Of a stretch of 32,786 nt of DNA, positions 6,915 through 14,010 are shown piece by piece (position 1 is the first letter of the stretch; each line of letters opens with the position of its first letter). Both the position numbers and the translations under genes were made by a program. The notes under the pieces were generated by a model. That model searched no databases, was not told where the DNA came from, and was given only the letters and a program-made list of their open reading frames with translations. This stretch comes from UBA940 sp031548515 (GTDB lineage: Bacteria > Bacteroidota > Bacteroidia > Bacteroidales > Rikenellaceae), in NCBI GenBank assembly GCA_031548515.1, contig JAVBRB010000021.1:1-32786 (forward strand), given 5' to 3'.

Positions 6915-7060
6915 TATTACTTTATCCAGAATCGGAGACATCCGAAACTGCGTCCGGAGCGGTCTTTGACCGGGACAGAGATCTTCCCCGGAAGGGAGGC
7001 TCGGGAGAAACAGTCGTAAACCGGCAGTTTTGGAAACTGCCGGCACGGGTTCCGGACAAA
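6915..7060 (+). ncRNA. Candidate structured RNA or long leader
   Basis: A non-coding stretch rich in paired segments downstream of the plus-strand -7 box. GTCCGGA (6952-6958) can pair with TCCGGAC (7051-7057), closing a domain. Inside it are GGTC-TTT-GACC (6961-6971) and a perfect ten-base stem CCGGCAGTTT-TGG-AAACTGCCGG (7021-7043). Upstream is TCGGA-GACA-TCCGA (6932-6945). No run of T follows the strong hairpin, so it is not a plain terminator. It could be a regulatory leader of the gene at 7120 or an independent small RNA. I cannot match it to a known family by eye. Confidence 0.4.
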
Positions 7061-7119
7061 TATTGTAACAGGTTTAATACAAAGCATACACAGTCAATTT
7101 TATCCAAAATTCACGCTAT

Positions 7120-8025
7120 ATGTCACAATACGAAGACGAATACGACGATTACGGCCAGGAAACCCCTGCACGGTCGTCGCTCAAGGGGTACAAGATAGTC
7201 ATCATCCTGCTTGCTGTCATCCTGGTGGCTGTTTCGGGACTTTACTTCTACCAGTCCGCCCAGTTGAAAAAGGATTTCGCCATCGAGCGCGACACCCTGA
7301 CCAACCGTATGCTCGCGGTCCGTACCGACCTGGCGAATCTGCAAACTACCAACGACTCGCTCAATTACAATATTATACTCGAGCGTGAGCGTACCGATTC
7401 GGTGATGGAAGCTCTGGTCAAGGAACGCAGCATGACCCGTGCCACGATCCGTAAGTACGAAAAGGAGTTGGGCACTATGAGGGACGTGATGCGCAACTAC
7501 GTCCACACTATCGACTCGCTCAACACCCTCAACCGCACACTCATAGGTGAGAACCTGGGGATGAAAAAGCAGATAACGTCTGCCAACCTGCGTGCCGACA
7601 TGGCCGAGGAACGGGCGCAGGATATGGATATCAAGATCCGTCAGGGTTCACGGGTCATAGCCCGCGATATCCGCCTGCTGCCACTCAGCAGCAGCGACAA
7701 AGAAGTTACCCGCGTAAACCGCGCAGCACGTCTGATGGTCGATTTTATACTGTCGGCCAACAACCTCACTAATCCCGGCAATCGTCCGGTATATGTACGG
7801 ATTACGGGTCCCGACGGCTATGTTCTGGCCAATCCGTCTGCAGCGACATTCAGTTACGAGGGTGACCCGTTGATCTATTCGGCTATGCGCGAAGTGGATT
7901 ATCAGAACAGTGATCTCGGTGTGGGAATCTACTACAACGGCAGCGATATTTCGGCAGGCAATTACCGCGTCGAAGTTTATACGGACGGTATGCTGATCGG
8001 TTCTACGGAAACCATCTTGAGGTAA
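7120..8025 (+). CDS. Membrane-anchored coiled-coil protein
   Basis: A 301-residue protein with an acidic N-terminus (MSQYEDEYDDYGQE), one transmembrane helix at about 25-45 (YKIVIILLAVILVAVSGLYF), and a long coiled coil at about 50-175 rich in heptads such as LTNRMLAVRTDLANLQ. A beta-rich C-terminal domain of about 120 residues follows (NRPVYVRITGPDGYVL, FSYEGDPLIYS, YNGSDISAGNYRVEVYTDG). The topology should put the coiled coil and the beta domain outside the inner membrane. I do not recognise a named family, and its role is unknown; the shape suggests a structural or scaffold role in the envelope. A strong hairpin at 8051-8087 follows. Confidence 0.82.
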   Translation: MSQYEDEYDDYGQETPARSSLKGYKIVIILLAVILVAVSGLYFYQSAQLKKDFAIERDTLTNRMLAVRTDLANLQTTNDSLNYNIILERERTDSVMEALVKERSMTRATIRKYEKELGTMRDVMRNYVHTIDSLNTLNRTLIGENLGMKKQITSANLRADMAEERAQDMDIKIRQGSRVIARDIRLLPLSSSDKEVTRVNRAARLMVDFILSANNLTNPGNRPVYVRITGPDGYVLANPSAATFSYEGDPLIYSAMREVDYQNSDLGVGIYYNGSDISAGNYRVEVYTDGMLIGSTETILR

Positions 8026-8050
8026 CCCGGAATCCGGAATGCCTATATGT

Positions 8051-8087
8051 ACAAATCAGGCCGCCCTTTCCGGACGGCCTGATTTGT
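8051..8087. terminator. Hairpin terminator after the coiled-coil gene
   Basis: A perfect 13-base stem, ACAAATCAGGCCG (8051-8063) against CGGCCTGATTTGT (8075-8087), with an 11-base loop. It lies 25 bases after the stop at 8025. It may also stop leftward transcription from the operon ending at 8239. Confidence 0.75.
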
Positions 8088-8100
8088 ATTATAGAAATGA

Positions 8101-8224
8101 ACTACCCCGCAGCAAGCGGAGGGGAATCTACCCTTTTAGTTATCTTCCTCGAAAGATGCCTCCTCCGGCCTGCGGCCGACGGTCGGCGTCAGTCGATGAT
8201 TATTTTGCGAAGCAAAACAATTCA
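8101..8224 (-). repeat. Dispersed repeat, copy A
   Basis: Read on the minus strand it begins TGAATTGTTTTGC and contains GCAAAATAATCATCG, GCCGACCGTCGGCCGCA, GGAGGCATC and AACTAAAAGGGTAGA. It matches the plus strand at 31956-32080 closely. It holds two palindromes: TTTTGC-TTC-GCAAAA and GCCGAC-C-GTCGGC. The end CCCCTCCGCTTGCTGCGGGG can also fold. It fills the gap between the terminator and the end of the clostripain-like gene. Confidence 0.8.
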
Positions 8225-8238
8225 AGACTGTCTTCACA

Positions 8239-9492
8239 TTATTTATGCACATCCTTGTACCATGCCGTTTGCTCGTACCCCGGTCTGAGATCTTCTTTTC
8301 CGGCATAGGGTATGAAGGCCGTCAAACCTGAGTAGTGGTATATCCTGATTTTTCCACTTGCCCATGCAGAGTAGAAATACGGAGTATGGTTGGTATACGG
8401 CAGGGTTTTCTGCAACTGGTCGTAAAATTGCGCGTAATAATGAGTATTCTTCGCCAAGTGCCTCATGTAGTCGTCCAGATCGTAAAAAACATGGTTGGAC
8501 ATCCCTTCGAAATATTGTATCACAGCCGCTGTCGGATCCACATCGTTGTAGCCGCTTTTGTAAATGGCATTGACGGTTCCGGCCAATCTTTCAAGTTCGC
8601 CGGTATCTACGAGCGATACAGTGGCATAGGAGTTTTTATAGAAGTCCATGTATGCGGCGCACACGCCTTTGAGGTCGGTCCAATCCTTGAACAGCACTTT
8701 TACGATGTTTTCATAGGGAAATCCCTCTATCAGAACTTCGGCCGGTGACACTATGAGATACGGAGCGATTCTACGCATTTCGTAAACCGCTTCGACCGAA
8801 CCCATGAAGCACACATCGAACAGTACAAAGTCCCACTCCATGCTACCCATTGCGGCAGCGAAGTCCGCGATATCGACCCTGTAATTATTGCCGTTCCTAT
8901 CGCTGTGCCCGAGATATCTTGTGGTCGGATTTTCATCTATCGGCGCCCACAGTTCGGGAAACTGGCTCGCTTTTGCTTGCAGGCGGTAGGCCGAAACAGG
9001 GAAACTCTCTTTGGGCACCCATCCCATTCCATGCGAACCCAAAGCCAGACCGTAATGGTTTGCCGGGGCCATCGCACGTATCTCTTCGAGCAGATATTTC
9101 ATGTCGTCCGGATCGAGCGTAGACCGCGTATCATCGCCTTCGTACACCTCCAGCGTATCACGTCTGTAGCCCTCGGCCGCTTTTTTGTCGCGCACCAATT
9201 CATAGATAACGTTTTGTGTAATCACTCCCTGGCTGTTCTGTTTTTCATGGCAGACTATTACCCTCTGCCCCTTTATGAGCGCGCCCGCCGCGACAGCTCT
9301 CCCGGCAGCCCTGACATTATTGGAGAAATAATACTCCCCGATATTGCCGTACAGTATGAACGTCTTCGGATCGTTATCCACGGGAGGGGGCACAGGTTCA
9401 TCCTTGCTGCATCCCGCAAGCCACAATCCCGCAAACAAAATTATTAGGGTATAATATTTCCTCATTTGCTTTTTAACTTCAAATTTTTTCAT
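8239..9492 (-). CDS. Clostripain-family (C11) cysteine peptidase, lipoprotein
   Basis: A 417-residue secreted lipoprotein: the signal segment YYTLIILFAGLWLAGC has lipobox WLAGC at Cys28, then an acidic/proline linker. The peptidase domain shows the C11 dyad: ALGSHGMGW with His154 and LFDVCFMGSVEAVYEMR with Cys228, preceded by FVLFD. The family cuts after basic residues, commonly Arg. TAFIPY near the C-terminus is also typical. The start may be the ATG at 9465 (MRKYYT), which would shorten the signal peptide to a usual length; the ATG at 9492 is given here. It lies 16 bases after the DUF4919-like gene and should be in that operon. Probably acts at the cell surface or in the periplasm. Confidence 0.88.
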   Translation of the reverse strand: MKKFEVKKQMRKYYTLIILFAGLWLAGCSKDEPVPPPVDNDPKTFILYGNIGEYYFSNNVRAAGRAVAAGALIKGQRVIVCHEKQNSQGVITQNVIYELVRDKKAAEGYRRDTLEVYEGDDTRSTLDPDDMKYLLEEIRAMAPANHYGLALGSHGMGWVPKESFPVSAYRLQAKASQFPELWAPIDENPTTRYLGHSDRNGNNYRVDIADFAAAMGSMEWDFVLFDVCFMGSVEAVYEMRRIAPYLIVSPAEVLIEGFPYENIVKVLFKDWTDLKGVCAAYMDFYKNSYATVSLVDTGELERLAGTVNAIYKSGYNDVDPTAAVIQYFEGMSNHVFYDLDDYMRHLAKNTHYYAQFYDQLQKTLPYTNHTPYFYSAWASGKIRIYHYSGLTAFIPYAGKEDLRPGYEQTAWYKDVHK

Positions 9493-9508
9493 TTACTATT
9501 TCTCTGTT

Positions 9509-10240
9509 TTACACAGGGATATCGTTGAGCATCCATTTGCTTTTGCGTTTTACGGGAACCCCGCCGTATGGCTTCCAGTAAATCCTGCTGTAATCGAAAA
9601 AATAGCCTTTGACGCCCGACGGATTCTTTTCGACCTGCACATATTCGACATTCCGGCTGCGCACCTGCCGGTTCGCTATTTTGTACCCTTTCGAGGCGAT
9701 CACGTCGTTGGCATGGGAGAACCGCAGTATGTGCCACGGCGAACTTTCCTTAAGTCCCGTGCCTGACGATTCTATCGCGGCTGTCACCTTCCTGAATCGG
9801 TCTGCACTGATTATTTCATTCTCCACATCGCCCAGAATATTATAGGCGAAAGTCATCATGTTTATATTACCCGGATTGAAGGGATCTACGAGCATATTGT
9901 CTTTTGCAGCGGCTATCATCTGCCGGGCCTCTTCGCTCGAGGGCGTCTGGGTGCGTGCGAATATCTCCAGGATCGTGTCCTCGCCAGGAAGCTCTGCATG
10001 AGCATCGTATGCATCGTCGTATGCGTAACCGTAATATAGATAGTAATAGTGTTCGGCAGAGAGCGTAGGATCGCCTGCAAGGTATCGCAGCATCATGGGC
10101 GGATAATAGTAAGGCGACTCCGTAGACAGGATCTTATTCAAAATATCTTCCTCGTCCGGCACCCGCTGCGCATGCCCTTTATTTATGGATACGGCCGACA
10201 GAAACAGTGCCGTCATCAGAAGTAAAAGCCGTTTTTTCAT
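9509..10240 (-). CDS. DUF4919-like secreted protein
   Basis: A 243-residue protein with signal peptide MKKRLLLLMTALFLSAVSINKGHAQ. The mature part has PPMMLRYLAGDPTLSAEHYYYLYYGYAYDD, which is the hallmark I associate with DUF4919 of Bacteroidota; the match is from memory. Later come NPGNINMMTFAYNILGD, FRKVTAAIESSGTG, PWHILRFSHANDVIASKG and YFFDYSRIYWKPYGG. The start is the ATG at 10240, which fits the signal peptide and the -7 box at 10272-10279; the open frame continues upstream into the neighbouring gene but has no support. No catalytic residues can be named. The operon partner is the clostripain-like peptidase. Confidence 0.8.
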   Translation of the reverse strand: MKKRLLLLMTALFLSAVSINKGHAQRVPDEEDILNKILSTESPYYYPPMMLRYLAGDPTLSAEHYYYLYYGYAYDDAYDAHAELPGEDTILEIFARTQTPSSEEARQMIAAAKDNMLVDPFNPGNINMMTFAYNILGDVENEIISADRFRKVTAAIESSGTGLKESSPWHILRFSHANDVIASKGYKIANRQVRSRNVEYVQVEKNPSGVKGYFFDYSRIYWKPYGGVPVKRKSKWMLNDIPV

Positions 10241-10271
10241 CTCTTGCGTTCGTTTCGTCTGCAATAAAACG

Positions 10272-10279
10272 CAAAGATA
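10272..10279 (-). promoter_or_regulatory. -7 box TATCTTTG for the DUF4919-like gene
   Basis: Exact match on the minus strand, 31 bases before the ATG at 10240. It supports that start over the longer frame and suggests that this gene and the peptidase have their own promoter. Confidence 0.55.
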
Positions 10280-10340
10280 GTGCAAAAAAGTATAACGAAG
10301 TATTATTGTATAAGGCGGCCGGCAAATATAGCCCGCGCGA

Positions 10341-11075
10341 TCATTCCATCGGGCGGATGCGGACTTCGGCTCCGGAGCCATCCAACAGTTTTTCGAGTTT
10401 ATCCAGGTCGGTTTTATGCTCGGTCTGACCGTAGTGATATGGATAGAATATCTTCGGCTTCATCGCCCTGACCGCCCGTGTAGCCTGCTCCTCGGTCATG
10501 GTATAGGGCTGGTTTACGGGCAGAAAAGCGATGTCGATATCTTTGAGCGCCAGCATCTCAGGAGTATCTTCGGTATCGCCTGCGACGTAAACCCTCGTTC
10601 CGCCGAAAGTCAGGACATAGCCGTTGTTGCTTCCATTGTGAGGATGGAATCCCTGCCTGTCTGGAGAGGTGTTGTATGCCGGAACAGCCTCTATCTGCAT
10701 GAATGGCAATGATTTTTCATTTCCGTTAACCATCGTTTCGCCGGAACCCAATTGGTCGACGGCCGACTTGTTGCCGATAAAAATCGTCGCAGCGGTCGAA
10801 AGTCTTTTTATGACGGCGGGATCGAAATGGTCATAGTGGTCGTGCGTCACGAGGATGACGTCGGCAGCCGGAAGCGATTCATAATCGGCGTTGCCTTTGA
10901 CGGGGTCGATGTAAATGCGTTTGCCGCCAAAATCGAACATCAGGCTCGAATGGGCGAAGAAAGTTATTATCAGTTTCCCGCCGTCGCGTGTTTCGATGAT
11001 GTCCGCAGGATATTTTGCGGCCTTTCCGACCGTGGAGCAGAATAGTGCAGTCATAAGGATCAATATTTTTCTCAT
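10341..11075 (-). CDS. Exported metallo-beta-lactamase-fold hydrolase
   Basis: A 244-residue protein with a signal peptide (MRKILILMTALFCSTVGKAA). The metal-binding signature THDHYDHFD is at residues 77-85 (His78, His80, Asp82, His83). Further ligands are likely at Asp167 (YVAGDTED) and His214 (FYPYHYGQ). LIITFFAHSSLMFDFGGKRIYIDP at the start is typical of the UPF0173/YtkL-like branch of metal-dependent hydrolases. The substrate is unknown. A TATATTTG box lies only five bases before the ATG, which implies a very short leader. The next gene starts about 100 bases after its stop, with its own -7 box. Confidence 0.87.
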   Translation of the reverse strand: MRKILILMTALFCSTVGKAAKYPADIIETRDGGKLIITFFAHSSLMFDFGGKRIYIDPVKGNADYESLPAADVILVTHDHYDHFDPAVIKRLSTAATIFIGNKSAVDQLGSGETMVNGNEKSLPFMQIEAVPAYNTSPDRQGFHPHNGSNNGYVLTFGGTRVYVAGDTEDTPEMLALKDIDIAFLPVNQPYTMTEEQATRAVRAMKPKIFYPYHYGQTEHKTDLDKLEKLLDGSGAEVRIRPME

Positions 11076-11080
11076 TTTTC

Positions 11081-11088
11081 CAAATATA
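11081..11088 (-). promoter_or_regulatory. -7 box TATATTTG directly before the start codon
   Basis: Exact TAnnTTTG match on the minus strand with only five bases between the box and the ATG at 11075. Transcription would begin at or within a base or two of the start codon. Confidence 0.5.
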
Positions 11089-11146
11089 CGAAAAACATAC
11101 CAACCTTAATTCCTACAAATGATTTTTGTCAAAAATAGAACAAAGA

Positions 11147-11761
11147 TCACTTGAAATACTTCCACTGGAAACAGAGCATATAGATCACCGCGACGGTAAT
11201 ATAGCTGTCCGCAAAGTTGAACACGGGGCTGAAGAAAGTGAAATCTCCGTCGGCGCCGCCCAACCACGACAGCCACCCGGGCAGATCGTGTATCGTAAAG
11301 AGCGGGAAATAGAGCATATCGACCACCTTGCCGTGCAGGAAACCGGCGTATCCGCCTCCGTCCGGGAACATCGTCGCAACTGTGGTATATGTGCTTTCCG
11401 AGAATATAAGACCATAGAATGCGCTGTCGATAATGTTTCCGATAGCCCCCGCAAGTATCAGCGACATCCCCACTATGACGCCTGTAGGCGCCTTTTTTTT
11501 GTAAAGATGGTTCACATACCACGCTATCAGCACGACTGCAACTATACGGAAAAGACTAAGCATCAGTTTGCCGTAGTCTCCGTCCAGTTGCATGCCGAAA
11601 GCTGCGCCGGGGTTTTCTATAAAATAGATCTGGAACCAGTTGCCGAACACATGGATGCTCTGCCCGAGCGTCATGTTGCATTTGATGATAATCTTGACCA
11701 CCTGGTCGACGACCAGCAACCCGACTATTATCAGCGTTATATTTCTGCGCGACATTTTCAT
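11147..11761 (-). CDS. lspA: Lipoprotein signal peptidase (signal peptidase II)
   Basis: A 204-residue LspA, which cleaves the signal peptide from diacylglyceryl-modified prolipoproteins in the inner membrane. Four membrane segments are visible. Motifs in order are VVDQVVK (Asp19), FIENPGAAFG (49-56), GAIGNIIDS with catalytic Asp112, and FNFADSYI with catalytic Asp185. Ser follows Asp112 where many bacteria have Arg. The loop between segments is extended (FPDGGGYAGFLHGKVVDMLYFPL), as in Bacteroidota. The start may be Met1 or Met3. It should process the lipoproteins encoded elsewhere in the window. It follows rlmN by 38 bases but has its own -7 box. Confidence 0.95.
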   Translation of the reverse strand: MKMSRRNITLIIVGLLVVDQVVKIIIKCNMTLGQSIHVFGNWFQIYFIENPGAAFGMQLDGDYGKLMLSLFRIVAVVLIAWYVNHLYKKKAPTGVIVGMSLILAGAIGNIIDSAFYGLIFSESTYTTVATMFPDGGGYAGFLHGKVVDMLYFPLFTIHDLPGWLSWLGGADGDFTFFSPVFNFADSYITVAVIYMLCFQWKYFK

Positions 11762-11783
11762 AAAATATCCATTTTAGGATTGA

Positions 11784-11791
11784 CAAATATA
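11784..11791 (-). promoter_or_regulatory. -7 box TATATTTG for lspA
   Basis: Exact match on the minus strand, 22 bases before the lspA ATG at 11761, in the gap after rlmN. Confidence 0.55.
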
Positions 11792-11799
11792 TCAAATTT

Positions 11800-12903
11800 T
11801 TATTTAAGCAGGGCCTTTGTCGACAGCAGCCCGCAGGCGGCGTCGATATCTTCACCGCGGGACGCACGGATGGTGGTCGTGATGCCTTTCCGCGAGAGCG
11901 CGTCGCGAAAACGTTCCATTTCGTCCTGTACGGGGCTGAAGTACGGCGAACCCGGAACCTTGTGGAAACGTATAAGGTTCATGCGGCACGGCAGTCCGTT
12001 CAACAGTTTGGCCAGTCCGGCGACATGACGCGGGGAGTCGTTCAACCCTTTCATCACGATATATTCAAAACTGACACGACGCTGATGCGAAAAGTCGTGG
12101 CGACGTATTGTTTCGACGATATTTTCTATCGGATATGCCTTCTCAATGGGCATTATCGCGGCGCGTTCGTCATGGAAAGGATTATGCAGACTTACAGCGA
12201 GGTGGACTTTACTCTCGGCGAGAAAGCGCTCCAAGGCAGGCGCTACCCCCGCCGTGGAAAGGGTTATCCGCGTCGGACTCCATGCGTACCCCCAGTCGGC
12301 TGTGAGTACCTCGAGCGACTGCAATACAGCGTCGGTATTGTCGAGCGGCTCGCCCATGCCCATATAGACTATATTAGTCAGATTGCCCCGCTCCGGCAGA
12401 GAAGCGAACTGATTGAGAATATCGCACACGGAGAGATCACATTGGAGTCCCTGACGCGCTGTCATACAGAAATCACACCCCATACGGCATCCGGCCTGCG
12501 ACGAAAGGCACAGTGTCGCCCTGTCGCGGTCGGGTATCATGACTGCTTCGATCAGCCGCTCGACGGAAGGCGTTAGCCCATCGTCCTGTGCAGGCGAGCC
12601 TGCACTTTGTTCCGACGCCGTTAAAACAGATGGAGATGATCGTCCGGCTTCCGACGCGAACAGGTATTTTTTAGTGCCGTCTTCCGAAACCGCTTCGCGG
12701 AGCGGCAGCGTGAGCCCGACCTCGTATCTTTCGGAAAGCAACGCGCGGTTCACGGCCGAAACATCGGTCATAGAATCGATATCCCGCACATTTTTTTTGT
12801 ATAGCCACGACGCCATCTGGCCTGCGGCGAACCCGGGCATCCCGAGGCCTGCGGCGACATCGCGCAACTGCACAAGCGTTTTTCCGTAAAGTCTTTCTTT
12901 CAT
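11800..12903 (-). CDS. rlmN: 23S rRNA/tRNA adenine-C2 methyltransferase (radical SAM)
   Basis: A 367-residue RlmN, which methylates A2503 of 23S rRNA and A37 of some tRNAs. The radical SAM cluster motif CRMGCDFC gives Cys139, Cys143 and Cys146. MGMGEPLDN (181-189) binds SAM, and the C-terminal DIDAACG holds the catalytic Cys357. I chose the ATG at 12903 because a TATCTTTG box sits at 12912-12919; ATG 12909 is possible, and the frame upstream to 12954 is not. Odd feature: residues about 84-116, between KKYLFAS and LIEAVMIPD, are a Ser/Ala/Pro-rich stretch where relatives have a few residues, encoded by DNA with a perfect palindrome at 12588-12605. Confidence 0.93.
   Translation of the reverse strand: MKERLYGKTLVQLRDVAAGLGMPGFAAGQMASWLYKKNVRDIDSMTDVSAVNRALLSERYEVGLTLPLREAVSEDGTKKYLFASEAGRSSPSVLTASEQSAGSPAQDDGLTPSVERLIEAVMIPDRDRATLCLSSQAGCRMGCDFCMTARQGLQCDLSVCDILNQFASLPERGNLTNIVYMGMGEPLDNTDAVLQSLEVLTADWGYAWSPTRITLSTAGVAPALERFLAESKVHLAVSLHNPFHDERAAIMPIEKAYPIENIVETIRRHDFSHQRRVSFEYIVMKGLNDSPRHVAGLAKLLNGLPCRMNLIRFHKVPGSPYFSPVQDEMERFRDALSRKGITTTIRASRGEDIDAACGLLSTKALLK
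12588..12605. repeat. Palindrome inside the rlmN insertion
   Basis: GTGCAGGC-GA-GCCTGCAC is a perfect eight-base inverted repeat with a two-base centre. It lies in the middle of the in-frame insertion at 12556-12654. Confidence 0.7.
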
Positions 12904-12911
12904 CCGCATGG

Positions 12912-12919
12912 CAAAGATA
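12912..12919 (-). promoter_or_regulatory. -7 box TATCTTTG directly before rlmN
   Basis: Exact match on the minus strand, eight bases before the ATG at 12903 and two before the ATG at 12909. It decides the rlmN start and suggests a leaderless or nearly leaderless transcript. Confidence 0.5.
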
Positions 12920-13131
12920 AAAAGATAATCCGACTGCGCTGATCTCAGCGGCAAAAGGCCGAGCTTCTCGTAAGCGGGATTCAGATTTTTATTCTGAGAA
13001 TCAGCCTTTTAGATAGCGTATTTTAAAACAGCATAATATTTTTTTTTAATATAATACTGAAATTCATAGCCGCAGGCATCAACCCAGGATCACTTTTTTC
13101 CCTGAAGATTGCTTTTTTTCACAAATCTCAC

Positions 13132-13139
13132 TATATTTG
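13132..13139 (+). promoter_or_regulatory. -7 box TATATTTG for tonB
   Basis: Exact match on the plus strand, 52 bases before the ATG at 13192. TTGC about 19 bases upstream may be the -33 element. The rest of the gap 12920-13131 is AT-rich and shows nothing I can name. Confidence 0.55.
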
Positions 13140-13191
13140 TAAACACGTTTGTGCACGTTATATTTACGTAACAACTTAAAACTATTTGATA

Positions 13192-13869
13192 ATGCAGATC
13201 AAAAAAACACCAAGGGCGGACCTTCAGAATCGTAGGGTTTTGTTTACCGAAATCGGTCTGGTCATCGCTTTGGCCGTTGTGGTCGGGGCTTTTGCATGGG
13301 GCCAGTCTGAGAAGGTGGTCCAGCAGATCGACATGAAGATCGCGCCGATAGAACAGGAAATAATGGACGTAACCCGTCAGGACGAGAGACCTCCCGAAAT
13401 CAAGACGCAGCCGATCCAGGTACTTTCCGACTTCATCAATGTGGTTAAGAATGAGACCAAGATCACCACAGACTACAGTTTCGACGACTTCAAGGACGAT
13501 TTCGTGATCGAAATACCAACGACAGTCGTTGAAGAGGCGGTCGAAGACATTCCGGTATTCGTAGCAGAGGAAATGCCATCGTTCCAGGGCGGAGACCTCA
13601 ACACTTTCCGCAATTGGGTGCAGAGCCGCCTGATATATCCGCGCATTGCACAGGAAAACAACATTCAGGGCAAGGTTACGCTCAAATTTGTTGTTGAGAA
13701 GGACGGAACTCTCACCAACATCGAGGAAATCGCTTCTCCCGACCATGCGCTTACCGAAGAAGCCATCCGCGTATTGAAACAGTCGCCAAAATGGTCGCCC
13801 GGCAAGCAGCGCAACAAACCGGTCCGCGTGTACTACATTCTGCCGATAGACTTCATGCTCCAGAATTAA
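13192..13869 (+). CDS. tonB: TonB-family energy transducer
   Basis: A 225-residue TonB-like protein that links inner-membrane proton motive force to outer-membrane receptors. Residues 19-37 form the single N-terminal membrane helix (TEIGLVIALAVVVGAFAWG). The periplasmic linker has PPEIKTQPIQVL, acidic repeats and TTVVEEAVEDIPVFVAEEMPSFQGGD. The C-terminal TonB domain covers about 140-223 (YPRIAQENNIQGKVTLKFVVEKDGTLTNIEEI, then SPKWSPGKQRNKPVRVYYILPIDF). The start is the ATG at 13192; a TTG six bases upstream is less likely. No exbB or exbD lies nearby, so it must use partners encoded elsewhere. A terminator follows. Confidence 0.9.
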   Translation: MQIKKTPRADLQNRRVLFTEIGLVIALAVVVGAFAWGQSEKVVQQIDMKIAPIEQEIMDVTRQDERPPEIKTQPIQVLSDFINVVKNETKITTDYSFDDFKDDFVIEIPTTVVEEAVEDIPVFVAEEMPSFQGGDLNTFRNWVQSRLIYPRIAQENNIQGKVTLKFVVEKDGTLTNIEEIASPDHALTEEAIRVLKQSPKWSPGKQRNKPVRVYYILPIDFMLQN

Positions 13870-13890
13870 AGGACCGGATCAGGGGTATGG

Positions 13891-13907
13891 CGGACAGTTA
13901 TTGTCCG
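13891..13907 (+). other. Small hairpin after tonB
   Basis: CGGACA-GTTAT-TGTCCG, a six-base perfect stem 21 bases after the tonB stop, without a T-run. It may protect the transcript end together with the terminator that follows. Confidence 0.4.
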
Positions 13908-13922
13908 GATAAGCCAAAATAC

Positions 13923-13952
13923 AAAAGGGTTTCCGTGAGGACACCCTTTTTT
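13923..13952 (+). terminator. Rho-independent terminator of tonB
   Basis: AAAAGGGT (13923-13930) pairs with ACCCTTTT (13943-13950), with further pairing inside (TCC/GGA) and a T-run of six. Classic stem plus T-tract. Confidence 0.8.
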
Positions 13953-14010
13953 CTGCCTTGTTAGGCCGGATTCTTGCTATACGACAATGCAGCCATTTAA
14001 TTCATTTTAC

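Noticed and set aside
6984..7000. Possible SRP (4.5S-like) RNA because of CCGGAAGG
   Set aside because: The GGAA tetraloop is there, but the conserved flanking bases (CAGG on one side and AGCAGCC on the other) are missing.
9241..9447. Plus-strand frames inside the clostripain-like gene
   Set aside because: They are shadows; the minus-strand frame has the catalytic His and Cys motifs and the lipobox.
13987..14010. Extended HflX start
   Set aside because: Possible, but the ATG at 14011 has a more typical T/A-rich upstream stretch; not decisive.
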